Assembly (NCBI RefSeq): GCF_011769525.1
Contig: NZ_CP050440.1
Coordinates: 8,294,001 to 8,358,000 of the forward strand
DNA from: Tolypothrix sp. PCC 7910
GTDB taxonomy: Bacteria > Cyanobacteriota > Cyanobacteriia > Cyanobacteriales > Nostocaceae
Reading direction: 5' to 3'
Length of the DNA stretch: 64,000 bases
Each line of letters starts with the position of its first letter. The stretch's first letter is position 1. Shown here piece by piece: positions 19,602 to 28,129 of the stretch. Both the position numbers and the translations under genes were made by a program. The notes under the pieces are model-generated. The model did not search any database and was not told the origin of the DNA. It was given only the letters and a program-made list of their open reading frames with translations.

Positions 19602-20134
19602 TGAATTGGTAATTGGTAATTGGTAATTGGAAGTTTAGTCATTACCATTGCCAATTAAATTTAAGTAGGGTGTGTTACGGCTATTAAAGGATTTGGGACT
19701 TAGAGACAATGAAATTTAGCCGTAACGCACCATCCACGCGACGGTGCGTTAGGCGCTAGGATAGTTATTTCGTGACAAATTATATTGAAAATCAGCGCCT
19801 AACACAACGCCAGTTCGCTCAAGTCGGGAGACCCGCCCACGCGACTGGCTCCCCTACAGTAATTTTATTTTTAGTTTATAAATAACCTTTCATTACCTAA
19901 CTTTTCCGATAATTTATAAACCTGTAAATCTTCAAAATCAGGTCGCCCCATATTATTTCTCTAATTACCGATTGCACTACCTACATATAGTGTTCCCATA
20001 AAAATACCGAATCTGGCTTCAGGATTACCCTAAAATTGAAGTCTCTTGCAGTAGAAGGGAAAATGCATACAAAGGAGCAGAGGAGTAATCACAAATCCTC
20101 TCCCAATTACCAATTACCAATTACCCATTACCAA
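19602..20134. repeat. Repeat-rich spacer after map
   Basis: Contains TGGTAAT repeats (19605-19630) and a GTAGGGTGTGTTACGG...CCGTAACGCACC inverted-repeat element (19665-19732) followed by a GGTGCGTTAGGCGC arm. A fragment of a further dispersed repeat lies at 19808-19856, and AATTACC repeats at 20103-20140. No gene is recognisable. Confidence 0.6.
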
Positions 20135-21487
20135 TTACCTTCCCAATTTATTAGGAATACCCTCACAACCGCCAGGAATTGTACTGCGAGACTGTTCGCC
20201 ACACCAGGCACAACAATAATAACGTGCTGATTCAGTCATTCGCTGCACATCTGTGAAATCGGCATTTTCTACGACAGCACCAGTGTGTTCGCCAGTGTGA
20301 TAATTTGGCGGTTCGGTGCGGCTGCGGGGTGATGCTTTTTCTACTGAACCGTAAAACAGACGCACTCCATTTAAATCGGCGTTGCGGAGTTTGGCATCAT
20401 ATAAAATAGTGCGGGAAAGGTTGGCTTTGACTAAATCACAACCGCTAAGGTCGGCGCGGACAAGATTAGCTTCGCTGAGGTCAGTCCAGCGTAAATCTGT
20501 ACCAGCTAAGTCTGCGCCAGCTAGCATGACACCCAAATCGATGACGCGCACACCTTCCAGGCGGTCTTCAGCATATCCACCAATACCGTTAAGAATAGCT
20601 CTCCCCAAGCGCCGATCGCGTTTTAGGGGTGTAAGTAATTTAGAACGGGAAAGAAAGCGGAGAATCTTAGCTTTTCCGCTACCATCAACACTACTAAAAA
20701 TGGCGGCTGTGCGTCCTTCCGCAATTGACCTTTCTTGCGGCCAATCTTCTAATAGTCCTTCTTCATCTAAGACTAAATCGGAAATGCCTTGAAAATATGA
20801 GTCGATAGTTTGCTGCTGAGTGATGATATTTTGTTGCACTGTCAGCAGGTTTTGCTGAATAGTTAAATCTTTGGAAATTACATATTGTCGCCAAGCTACG
20901 TAAACAGCAATGATAGCGATGAGAATTTGTCCCAAAGCGCCGAACCATTCCGCTAAAGTCCCCGACGCTTCCCAATTAATTTTGCGTCCGGTGGCTAATA
21001 AGCGATCGCCTAATCCCGAAAATCTCACCAAGCCAATGAGCGCTACAATTAGTCCGATAAACGCTATGAACAGCGTTCTATCTTGGGGTGTAAACCACTT
21101 GACGAGCAGATTTTGCACCCAAGGCCAGAGCATCGCTAGGGATAATATTAAGGTGATCAGTGTTCCGAAAGCACCAATAAACCAGTTATTCAGGATTAAT
21201 CCCAGGATAGTAATTGCGATCGCTAATAAAGTCAGTACTAAAGCTCTGGTTTTGACAGAAAATTGATTGCTCTTAGCTGGCTGGAAAAAAGAACGAGCTT
21301 GTTTTAGTGCTGCGGTATTTTGTGGCGATTGCAAAGCGGAAATTGCAGCTAAAGCCTGTTGTGTCGCCAGTCCATCTGGTGTCAGGTGATGCTCACCTGT
21401 ACCACTATCAAAATCATCTGGTTGCAAATCATCTTCTGAGAAGGGTTCTGGGGTTGGGATATCGGAAGAGTTGGAATCATTCGTCAT
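20135..21487 (-). CDS. Pentapeptide-repeat membrane protein
   Basis: 450 residues: an acidic, disordered N-terminus (1-70), about four hydrophobic segments between residues 80 and 215, a coiled-coil rich in Gln (LTIQQNLLTVQQNIITQQQ), and a pentapeptide-repeat region about 335-420 (GADLAGTDLRWTDLSEANL, ADLSGCDLVKANLS). The tail has two CxxC-like Cys groups (YYCCAWCGE). Pentapeptide repeats form a right-handed beta-helix; function unknown. It lies upstream of, and divergent to, the split ATPase/TPR locus. Confidence 0.8.
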   Translation of the reverse strand: MTNDSNSSDIPTPEPFSEDDLQPDDFDSGTGEHHLTPDGLATQQALAAISALQSPQNTAALKQARSFFQPAKSNQFSVKTRALVLTLLAIAITILGLILNNWFIGAFGTLITLILSLAMLWPWVQNLLVKWFTPQDRTLFIAFIGLIVALIGLVRFSGLGDRLLATGRKINWEASGTLAEWFGALGQILIAIIAVYVAWRQYVISKDLTIQQNLLTVQQNIITQQQTIDSYFQGISDLVLDEEGLLEDWPQERSIAEGRTAAIFSSVDGSGKAKILRFLSRSKLLTPLKRDRRLGRAILNGIGGYAEDRLEGVRVIDLGVMLAGADLAGTDLRWTDLSEANLVRADLSGCDLVKANLSRTILYDAKLRNADLNGVRLFYGSVEKASPRSRTEPPNYHTGEHTGAVVENADFTDVQRMTESARYYCCAWCGEQSRSTIPGGCEGIPNKLGR

Positions 21488-21554
21488 TCTTTCTATTGTG
21501 CCCCACCATACTCAGTTCAACGTGATATGCGTCTAGACAAATATTTTCTCGTTA

Positions 21555-21595
21555 GGGCTGTCAACGGTCAAGAGTCAAAAGTCAAAAGTCAAAAA
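21555..21595. repeat. AGTCAAAA tandem repeats
   Basis: Several consecutive AGTCAAAA-like octamers, an STRR tract upstream of the pentapeptide gene. Confidence 0.6.
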
Positions 21596-21612
21596 CTACA
21601 CCCGTAAGTTGA

Positions 21613-21909
21613 TCAACGAAATATTATAGAATCTTCAACGAGGTTATTTTGCTCGTTAACGAGGTTATTTTGCTCGTCAGCGAGGTTATTTTGCTCATCA
21701 GAGAGGCTTTTTTGCTCGTTAACGAGGCTATTTTGCTGGTCAGCGAGGTTATTTTGCTCGTTAACGAGGTTATTTTGCTCGTCAGCGAGGCTTTTTTGCT
21801 CGTCAACGAGGTTATTTTGCTCGTCAACGAGGCTTTTTTGCTCGTCAACGAGGTTATTTTGCTCGTCAACGAGGCTTTGAGCTTCATTAGACTTCTTGCA
21901 CGAATACAA
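21613..21909 (-). CDS. Possible heptad-repeat coiled-coil protein
   Basis: 98 codons from a TTG, encoding near-perfect heptads of LVDEQNN / LVDEQKS type. The underlying DNA is a 21-bp minisatellite, so all three minus-strand frames and a plus frame stay open by arithmetic. A second minus frame from an ATG at 21887 encodes a different heptad (SLTSKIT). It is not clear which, if any, is expressed. The first 12 codons overlap the arm of a MITE-like element. No ribosome site stands out. Confidence 0.3.
   Translation of the reverse strand: MYSCKKSNEAQSLVDEQNNLVDEQKSLVDEQNNLVDEQKSLADEQNNLVNEQNNLADQQNSLVNEQKSLSDEQNNLADEQNNLVNEQNNLVEDSIIFR
21637..21878. repeat. 21-bp minisatellite, about 11.5 units
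   Basis: Eleven 21-bp units of the form AACGAGGTTATTTTGCTCGTC, with variants such as AACGAGGCTTTTTTGCTCGTC, plus a partial twelfth. Alternation of TTATTTTG and CTTTTTTG units gives a weak 42-bp period. Confidence 0.95.
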
Positions 21910-22032
21910 AACTCACCCTCATCCCCCAGCCCCTTCTCCCAATTTCGGGAGAAGGGGAGCCGATATCAAAGTCCCTCTCCCAAGCATGGGAGAGGGATTT
22001 AGGGTGAGGGCAAAGATTCATGCAAGAGGTCT
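21889..22032. mobile_element. MITE-like 144-bp element with terminal inverted repeats
   Basis: The ends AGACTTCTTGCACGAAT and, on the other strand, AGACCTCTTGCATGAAT match at 15 of 17 positions. Inside are CTCACCCT...AGGGTGAG arms enclosing two hairpins, CCCCTTCTCCC/GGGAGAAGGGG and CCCTCTCCC/GGGAGAGGG, so the whole can fold as a cloverleaf. No coding capacity. It is likely a non-autonomous dispersed element. Confidence 0.7.
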
Positions 22033-22045
22033 ATTTTCAAGGTAA

Positions 22046-22073
22046 GGTGCGTTAGCCTACGGCGTAACGCACC
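22046..22073. repeat. GGTGCGTTA/TAACGCACC palindromic repeat
   Basis: A 9-bp stem, GGTGCGTTA ... TAACGCACC, with a 10-base loop. It belongs to the same family as the elements near 19665 and 27974. Confidence 0.75.
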
Positions 22074-22576
22074 GAAAATTCTCGTGTTACTGGAAGCTAC
22101 AACAATCACACACCCAACAATTCCATTGTCTACCTAGATCTGAAAGTTTGCGATAATATGGCGCTAAAATCAGCAACTCAGATTTATGACGCAGGATTTT
22201 GCATTATTAAAGCGGATATACAATGCTTTTGACCCATTTCGCCCCTTACCCGCAGGAGACCCAGCTTATGTTGATTGTACAGAAGTGCGGGGAGATGGCG
22301 ACATATTAGTAGAAGTCGGCAGAGAAATTTTATATTCAGATAGAATGACCTCGCAACTGTATGCAGGTCATCGCGGTGCTGGGAAATCTACAGAGTTGCT
22401 GCGGTTACAAAAATACTTAGATGAGCAAGGTTGCTTTGTTGTTTATTTTGCCGCCGATGAACAAGATATTGAACCAGAAGATGCCCAATATACTGATATT
22501 CTGTTAGCTTGTACCCGCCATTTACTAGAAGCATTAAAAGATAGCACTTCCCCAGCTAGTTTATTGAACTGGTTAA

Positions 22577-23964
22577 CTCAGATCTTGCACCTGTAAACTT
22601 GGATGTCAATTCCATGACTAAGTGCCAAGTTTCTCAGACGTTCAATATCTTGTAAAAGAAATAACAGCACTAATTGTGGAAATATAGCTTGGAATGCAAT
22701 TTCTGCGGCTTGCCCCCAATTGGGTAAATTTGTTGATGCGACTGTTGTAGATAAGTAAGCCCAATGGGCCAAGATATAGGAGATGAGGGAAAGTATCAAC
22801 CAACGGTAAACACCTAAAAGTGTTCCTTGCCCAAAGCGGTGTAGTCCGAAACGATGCTTGGCCGTCTTAAACCAGCCCTCTATCTGCCATCGTCGTTTAC
22901 CCCACCAAGAAATAGTGCTGGGTTTGAGAGCTTTGGTGGACACCACAAATCGTTTTTCGTACTTGCCATCATCACGTTTAAAATAATACCAAGATACATA
23001 AACAGGAAACTTTAAACCTAAAAGGTGCAGGTGTTGTCCGCGTTTATGTAATTGAGAAACGCTGTATCCCGAAGTTAATGTCCGTTTCCTTGCGATACCA
23101 GCAATTACGTGATACTTGAGCTTTCGGACACCATGTAGAAATTCCACACTGCCGAAGGCCGTATCTACGAGGATCATAACTTGGAAGCGCTGGGTTAATT
23201 CTGGAGGTAAGCATTTGACCAACTTTAAAGCCAACTGTGCTGGAGAGGAAGTGCCTTTCCCCCTCCAGACACGGAAACTCCAAGGGACTCGCCACTGACC
23301 GACAACTAAATACACGACAACTAAATGCAAGCCTCTTTTTCCGTTGTAGACACGGATTAAATCTTTAAATTGCGGAAATTTGCCACATTTCTCTAAAGTT
23401 GTCAGGTCAATAATTACTTGTAGACAAGGTTTGCGTCCTTTTGGACAGTGAGACAAAATCTCCTCAATGATACGAGTGCGAGCAGTGCGAATTACACTAC
23501 GGGTTGACCAATCATAAATATTGAGAAATCGGCTTAAGGCACTGGCAGACTTACTTTTAGAATGTTCTGGTAATGGATGTCCTTGTGCCTGTAGGAACAA
23601 TCCCAACATTGCTTCTAAGTTTTGTTGCTGGTATTTTGAGGGCATCAATGACAGTAGAGTGTAAACTAGCCCTTGGGCGTGGGCAAGAATTGAAATCATG
23701 TTTCTTGCTGTTAATTATGCTTTTCACGCCCTTTTTTCTCATATTTCGGCTGATAAATGCAAATCCACTGACTCTTTGACGTTAGCGTTCGTCAAAGACC
23801 TTGGCGCAGCCATCGCCTGCTCTTGGGTAATTTAAGTAATCTCAATCCTTATTTAGTGATTTAAGTTTCCTTAGTCTACTTAAAGTACTTGTCACTGCTA
23901 GAGTCACTTTTTTACGCTTCTATTTGCATATTAGTGGTTTATACCGTGAGGTGCAAGATATAAG
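22577..23964 (-). mobile_element. Insertion sequence, 1,388 bp, TTAA target duplication
   Basis: Flanked on both sides by TTAA (22573-22576 and 23965-23968). Terminal inverted repeats CTCAGATCTTGCACCT (left) and CTTATATCTTGCACCT (right, reverse complement) match at 14 of 16 positions. It carries one DDE transposase gene on the minus strand. The TTAA duplication fits the YTAR-type targets described for IS701-like elements of the IS4 superfamily, but the family was not verified. Confidence 0.9.
22578..23699 (-). CDS. DDE transposase of the insertion sequence
   Basis: 373 residues. The catalytic core shows VIIDLTTLEK (first Asp), ILVDTAFGS (second Asp) and WQIEGWFKTAKHRFGLHRFG (Glu with the IS4-type helix). 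The stop codon lies inside the left terminal repeat. All three acidic positions appear intact, so the element could be active. About 265 bp of upstream sequence inside the IS should hold its promoter. IS4-superfamily membership is a judgement from motifs. Confidence 0.88.
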   Translation of the reverse strand: MISILAHAQGLVYTLLSLMPSKYQQQNLEAMLGLFLQAQGHPLPEHSKSKSASALSRFLNIYDWSTRSVIRTARTRIIEEILSHCPKGRKPCLQVIIDLTTLEKCGKFPQFKDLIRVYNGKRGLHLVVVYLVVGQWRVPWSFRVWRGKGTSSPAQLALKLVKCLPPELTQRFQVMILVDTAFGSVEFLHGVRKLKYHVIAGIARKRTLTSGYSVSQLHKRGQHLHLLGLKFPVYVSWYYFKRDDGKYEKRFVVSTKALKPSTISWWGKRRWQIEGWFKTAKHRFGLHRFGQGTLLGVYRWLILSLISYILAHWAYLSTTVASTNLPNWGQAAEIAFQAIFPQLVLLFLLQDIERLRNLALSHGIDIQVYRCKI

Positions 23965-24973
23965 TTAAGCGAACGCTGGCAAGATTTAAAAGATTTAGCA
24001 TTAACTGAAGTTTCCTTACAAAGCTTAAGTATAGAAGGACAAATTTCCCAATTCGCTAAATTAACGGCAAATTTGCGAACAGAACCCACACAACGCCAAA
24101 AAATTCGCGAGCGTGTCAACCCCCATACAATTACTTTGATTGCAGCTTTAAATGAATTTATTCAAGATGCTAAAAAGCATTTACCTGCAGGATATTCTCA
24201 ACTTGTATTAATTGCTGATAACTTAGACCGGATTGTACCCATAGCTCAAGAAGATGGACGCAGCAATCACGACCAAATTTTTCTCGACCGTAGCGAACAA
24301 CTACAAGCTTTAGATTGTCATTTGCTGTACACAATACCCATTTCTTTGCTGTATTCTAATCGCGCCGCCGACCTAGCAAATATTTATGGGAATACTCAGG
24401 TATTGCCAATGATTATGGTACAAACGCCAGATAATCAACCATATCAACGGGGAATCAATAAAGTTACAGAAATTCTGCAAAAACGTCTCAGTTTAATCGA
24501 CCCAAGTTTATCGATTGTAGATATGTTTGAGCAGCGAGAAGCTTTAGAAAGACTGTGCCTTATGAGTGGAGGTCATGTGCGAAATTTATTATTATTAATG
24601 AAGGAGGCGATTAAATACACTAACAGCTTACCCATTCCTACCAGAGCTTTACAGCGCTCGTTTAGCGAGTTACGAAATACTTATCGAAATACGGTTTTTG
24701 CTAATGAATGGGAAGCACTGGCAAATGTGTATCATTTTAAAGAAATAGAAAACGAGCCATTGTATCGAGGTTTATTATTTAATCGCTGTATTTTAGAATA
24801 TCGCTATTTAAATGGAGATGGAGAAAGTCAAGTTTGGTATGATATTCATCCTCTCATTAAGGGAATTAAAGAATTTCAAGATACATTTAATCGATTATAT
24901 CCGGCATAGAAATAAATACAGGTGAAATTAATAATACTTTCGCCAAAATGCAACAACTTATTACTCGCTGCAA

Positions 24974-25004
24974 GATTCCCGACTTCTTGAACAAGTCGGG
25001 AATC
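24974..25004. repeat. Hairpin GATTCCCGACTT/AAGTCGGGAATC
   Basis: A perfect 12-bp stem with a 7-base loop between the ATPase and the TPR gene. No strong T-run follows, so it may be a dispersed hairpin repeat or an RNA-stability element rather than a terminator. Confidence 0.65.
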
Positions 25005-25045
25005 TGACCCCTCGTTACCCTATCAGGTATTACAAAGCTAAGATT

Positions 25046-27232
25046 ATGACATTAGAACTGACGGATTGGGATAAAGATTTACCATCGCAAGGAGATGAAG
25101 AATATCAAGCCTTAGTCCGCACACTGAATTTTACAGAAGGTTTTGGCTTATTATTTGTTCGTTGCTCTCCATCTGAATGTGAGCAGTTAATTACTAAAGT
25201 CAACGAAGATATTACTAATAAAAATATTGAAGTTCTACGACTTGATAAAGCCGTCGATAATTTATATGAAATAATTGATAAATTAGATAATAAAGAAAAA
25301 ATAAATATTTTATTGATTACAGGGCTAGAGCATTCATTTTATGAATATGAAGAATGCAAAAGCCTTGCAGGTTGGAATAGTAGAGATATTTATTCATATA
25401 GCTGGAAGGGTGTACCACCTGTTTTAATTAACCTTAACCAACAGCGAGAACGGTTAAAAGATAACTTTAATATCTGTTTTGTATTTTTGCTACCAATATT
25501 TGCAATTAAATATTTTATTCAACGTGCGCCTGATTTTTTTGACTGGCGTTCTGGTTTGTTTGAATTTCCTATAGATTTGAAAACCTTAGAACAAGAGTCA
25601 TCACGCATTATTAAAGATGGACATTATGAAAAATATCTTACTTTATTGCCAGAAGAAAGAACTCAAGCAATACTAGCAATTCAAGAGTTAATAACAGAAG
25701 AAAATCAAACATCCGAGCGTCAATACGGTTTATTATTTAACCTGGGAAGATTGCAGTCTGCTGAAAAAAATTATAAACAAGCAGTTGCATCCTTTGACAA
25801 AGCACTCGGAATGAAACCTGATTTTTACCAAGCTTGGAACAAGCGTGGGATTGCGCTAATGGACTTAGGAAATGATGAAGAAGCAGTTGCATCCTTCGAC
25901 AAGGCACTCGGAATGAAACCTGATTTCTATCAAGCTTGGAACAACCGGGGCTATGCGCTATGTAATATAGGTCTGAATGAAGAAGCAGTTGCATCCTGTG
26001 ACAAAGCATTAGAATTTAAATCTGATTACCACCAAGCTTGGGGAAATCGGGGAAATGCGCTAGCGAATTTAGGACGCTATGAAGAAGCAGTTGCATCCTA
26101 TGACAGACTACTAGAATTAAAACCTGATGACCACCTAGCTTGGCACAATCGGGGGGTTACGCTAGCGAATTTAGGACGCTATGAAGAGGCAGTTGCATCC
26201 TACAACAAAGCAATTGAAATCAAACCTAATTTTTACCAAGCTTGGGGCAACCGGGGAAATGCGTTAGAAGATTTAGGACACAATGAAGAAGCGTTTGCAT
26301 CCTATGACAAAGTACTCGCAATTAAATCTGATGACCATATAGCTTGGAACAACCGAGGATATGTGCTAGAGAATTTAGGACGCTATGAAGAAGCAGTTGC
26401 ATCCTATGACAAAGCAATAGAATTTAAACCTGATTATTACTTAGCTTGGAATAATCGGGGATATGCACTAGCGAATTTAGGACGCTATGAAGAAGCAGTT
26501 GTATCCTACAACAAAGTAATAGAATTTAAACCTGATTATTACCTAGCTTGGAATAACTGGGGAAATGCACTAGTGAATTTAGGACGCTATGAAGAAGCAG
26601 TTGTATCCTACAACAAAGCAATAGAATTTAAACCTGATTATCACCTAGCTTGGAATAACCGGGGAAATGTGCTAGAGGATTTAGGGCATAATGAAGAAGC
26701 AGTTGCATCCTATGACAAAGTACTAGAATTAAAACCTGATGACCACCTAGCTTGGTACAATCGGGGAAATGCGCTAGCGAATTTAGAACGCTATGAAGAA
26801 GCAGTTGCATCCTACGACAAAGCAATAGAAATTAAACCTGATTTTTACCAAGCTTGGGGCAATAGGGGAAATGCGCTAGAGGATTTAGGACGTAATGAAG
26901 AAGCAGTTGCATCCTATGACAAAGTACTAGAATTAAAATTTGACGATCATCTAGCTTGGAACAACCGGGGAAATGCACTAGCGAATTTAGAACGCTATGA
27001 AGAAGCAGTTGTATCCTACGACAAAGCAATAGAATTAAAACCTGATTATCAGTTAGCTTGGTACAACAGATCTCGCTGTTATGCACTTCAAGATAATATT
27101 GAGAAGGTATTAGAAAATCTGCAACATGCAATCAAGCTTAGTCCTGAAAAATATCGTGAATGGGTGAAAACTGACTCTAATTTTGATACCATTCGCAAAG
27201 ATGAGCGCTTTCAAGCATTGATTCAAGGATAG
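25046..27232 (+). CDS. TPR-array protein with a degenerate NTPase-like N-terminus
   Basis: 728 residues. The N-terminal ~200 residues look like a P-loop-fold domain that lacks Walker A (FGLLFVRCSPSECEQLI in its place) but keeps a Walker B-like strand (INILLITGLEH). From about residue 228 there are 14 TPR units of exactly 34 residues (pattern AWNNRGNALANLGRYEEAV), followed by a short end. The DNA units of 102 bp are highly alike, showing recent expansion. It lies 136 bp after the split ATPase gene on the same strand. A sensor/scaffold role with that ATPase is inference. Confidence 0.85.
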   Translation: MTLELTDWDKDLPSQGDEEYQALVRTLNFTEGFGLLFVRCSPSECEQLITKVNEDITNKNIEVLRLDKAVDNLYEIIDKLDNKEKINILLITGLEHSFYEYEECKSLAGWNSRDIYSYSWKGVPPVLINLNQQRERLKDNFNICFVFLLPIFAIKYFIQRAPDFFDWRSGLFEFPIDLKTLEQESSRIIKDGHYEKYLTLLPEERTQAILAIQELITEENQTSERQYGLLFNLGRLQSAEKNYKQAVASFDKALGMKPDFYQAWNKRGIALMDLGNDEEAVASFDKALGMKPDFYQAWNNRGYALCNIGLNEEAVASCDKALEFKSDYHQAWGNRGNALANLGRYEEAVASYDRLLELKPDDHLAWHNRGVTLANLGRYEEAVASYNKAIEIKPNFYQAWGNRGNALEDLGHNEEAFASYDKVLAIKSDDHIAWNNRGYVLENLGRYEEAVASYDKAIEFKPDYYLAWNNRGYALANLGRYEEAVVSYNKVIEFKPDYYLAWNNWGNALVNLGRYEEAVVSYNKAIEFKPDYHLAWNNRGNVLEDLGHNEEAVASYDKVLELKPDDHLAWYNRGNALANLERYEEAVASYDKAIEIKPDFYQAWGNRGNALEDLGRNEEAVASYDKVLELKFDDHLAWNNRGNALANLERYEEAVVSYDKAIELKPDYQLAWYNRSRCYALQDNIEKVLENLQHAIKLSPEKYREWVKTDSNFDTIRKDERFQALIQG
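25733..27160 (+). repeat. 102-bp tandem coding repeats (14 TPR units)
   Basis: Units repeat the bases AGAAGCAGTTGCATCCTA at the same position every 102 bp. Adjacent units alternate between two types (NLGRYEEAV and DLGHNEEAV), giving a partial 204-bp higher-order period. Confidence 0.9.
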
Positions 27233-27309
27233 CTAATGAGCAATATTAGAGCAAAAGGTGATATATTTTTTCAGATGGAAATAGAGCGCATCTCAGCTTA
27301 AACACGATA

Positions 27310-27951
27310 TTATATTTGCTCTCTCACCCACTTTCTAAATGCTCTCAATGCTGGACTTCTCCCCACAGTTCGGCTTTGTTCAATAAAACGAAGAATTGTT
27401 TCCACAATAGGCAAGTTAGGAAAATTAGGGCTATTGTCTGATTGAATATATTTACCATTCCGAAGAAGATTAATTTGTAACTTGCCATCTTCATATAGCC
27501 AAAGCTCAGGAACTCTTAAAGCTTCGTAAGCCTCTAGTTGAGTTTTAGAAGTAACATCAACTTCAATTACTAAATCAGGTGGTGGATCAACTGTTAAATC
27601 AATGCGCTCTTTACCAATCATTTGAGCATGATTTTGAATGTAAAAAGAATCATCTGGCTCTACGCCACTAGCCATGTCTTCACGTTTAAAGGTGGTTGAG
27701 CCAAAACTTTCGCAGTCAATCTCTAACTCCTCTAGCAAAATTTTGACTAAATCCCCAATAATAACTTTAGCTACCTCATGCTTTGGTAATGGCATTCTCA
27801 TCTCCAAAGTTCCCTGGCTGTAAGCTAATCGCGCTGCTCGATGGTCGCCAAGTTCTTCTAAAATTGCTTCAAATTCTTGCCAACTAACATTGTGAAGTAT
27901 CACTCTGTGTCCCGGCGGAACACTTAATTGTCGTAATTGAAGTGTTACCAT
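27310..27951 (-). CDS. Uma2 family (PD-(D/E)XK) putative endonuclease
   Basis: 213 residues of the DUF820/Uma2 family, greatly expanded in cyanobacteria. Core: SWQEFEAILEELGDHRAARL, AYSQGTLEMRMPLPKHE, DDSFYIQN, the nuclease strand PPDLVIEVDVTS (Asp, Glu), and ALRVPELWLYEDG. The restriction-endonuclease-like fold is known for the family; cellular role unknown. A second Uma2 gene lies at 59111. Confidence 0.88.
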   Translation of the reverse strand: MVTLQLRQLSVPPGHRVILHNVSWQEFEAILEELGDHRAARLAYSQGTLEMRMPLPKHEVAKVIIGDLVKILLEELEIDCESFGSTTFKREDMASGVEPDDSFYIQNHAQMIGKERIDLTVDPPPDLVIEVDVTSKTQLEAYEALRVPELWLYEDGKLQINLLRNGKYIQSDNSPNFPNLPIVETILRFIEQSRTVGRSPALRAFRKWVREQI

Positions 27952-27973
27952 TACTAACCATTAAATTGAAGTC

Positions 27974-28050
27974 GTAGGGTGTGTTATGCCGTAGGCTAAC
28001 GCACCATCAGAGATTTTCGGTGCGTTAAACTTCGTTATAACGCACCCTAC
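27974..28050. mobile_element. MITE-like GTAGGGTG...CACCCTAC inverted-repeat element
   Basis: Ends are GTAGGGTGTGTTA and TAACGCACCCTAC, with inner arms TAACGCACC and GGTGCGTTA. About 77 bp, no coding capacity. It is a member of the TAACGCACC repeat family seen several times in this window. Confidence 0.65.
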
Positions 28051-28129
28051 TATAAATCTATTCAATAAATCGCCCTGCACAATTAAGCGCAGGGCGTTGA
28101 TTTTAGATTAATTGTAAATCCCAACAAAA

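Larger units (their letters stand above)
22186..24909 (+). pseudogene. P-loop ATPase gene interrupted by an insertion sequence
   Basis: The 5' part (22186-22576) encodes residues 1-130 with Walker A GHRGAGKSTEL near residue 65. The 3' part (23969-24909) encodes the remainder with a Walker B-like LVLIADNLDR. Removing the 1,388-bp IS and one TTAA copy rejoins the frame exactly (...LLNWL-SERWQDLKD...), giving 443 residues with no other lesion. The protein resembles a STAND/AAA-type regulatory ATPase with a winged-helix-like C-terminal region. A downstream internal ATG at 24073 could give a fragment lacking Walker A, so normal function is lost unless the IS leaves. The neighbouring TPR gene is the probable partner. 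Confidence 0.85.

Noticed and set aside
21637-21878. CRISPR array
   Set aside because: The unit is 21 bp with no unique spacers between repeats; a simple minisatellite.
21649-22002. Plus-strand hydrophobic repeat frame (VILLVNE type)
   Set aside because: Arises from the 21-bp minisatellite arithmetic and then enters a MITE-like element; no ribosome site.
24073-24909. Independent 278-residue gene after the IS
   Set aside because: It is the 3' part of the split ATPase; the frame is continuous from the IS border at 23969 and rejoins the 5' half exactly.
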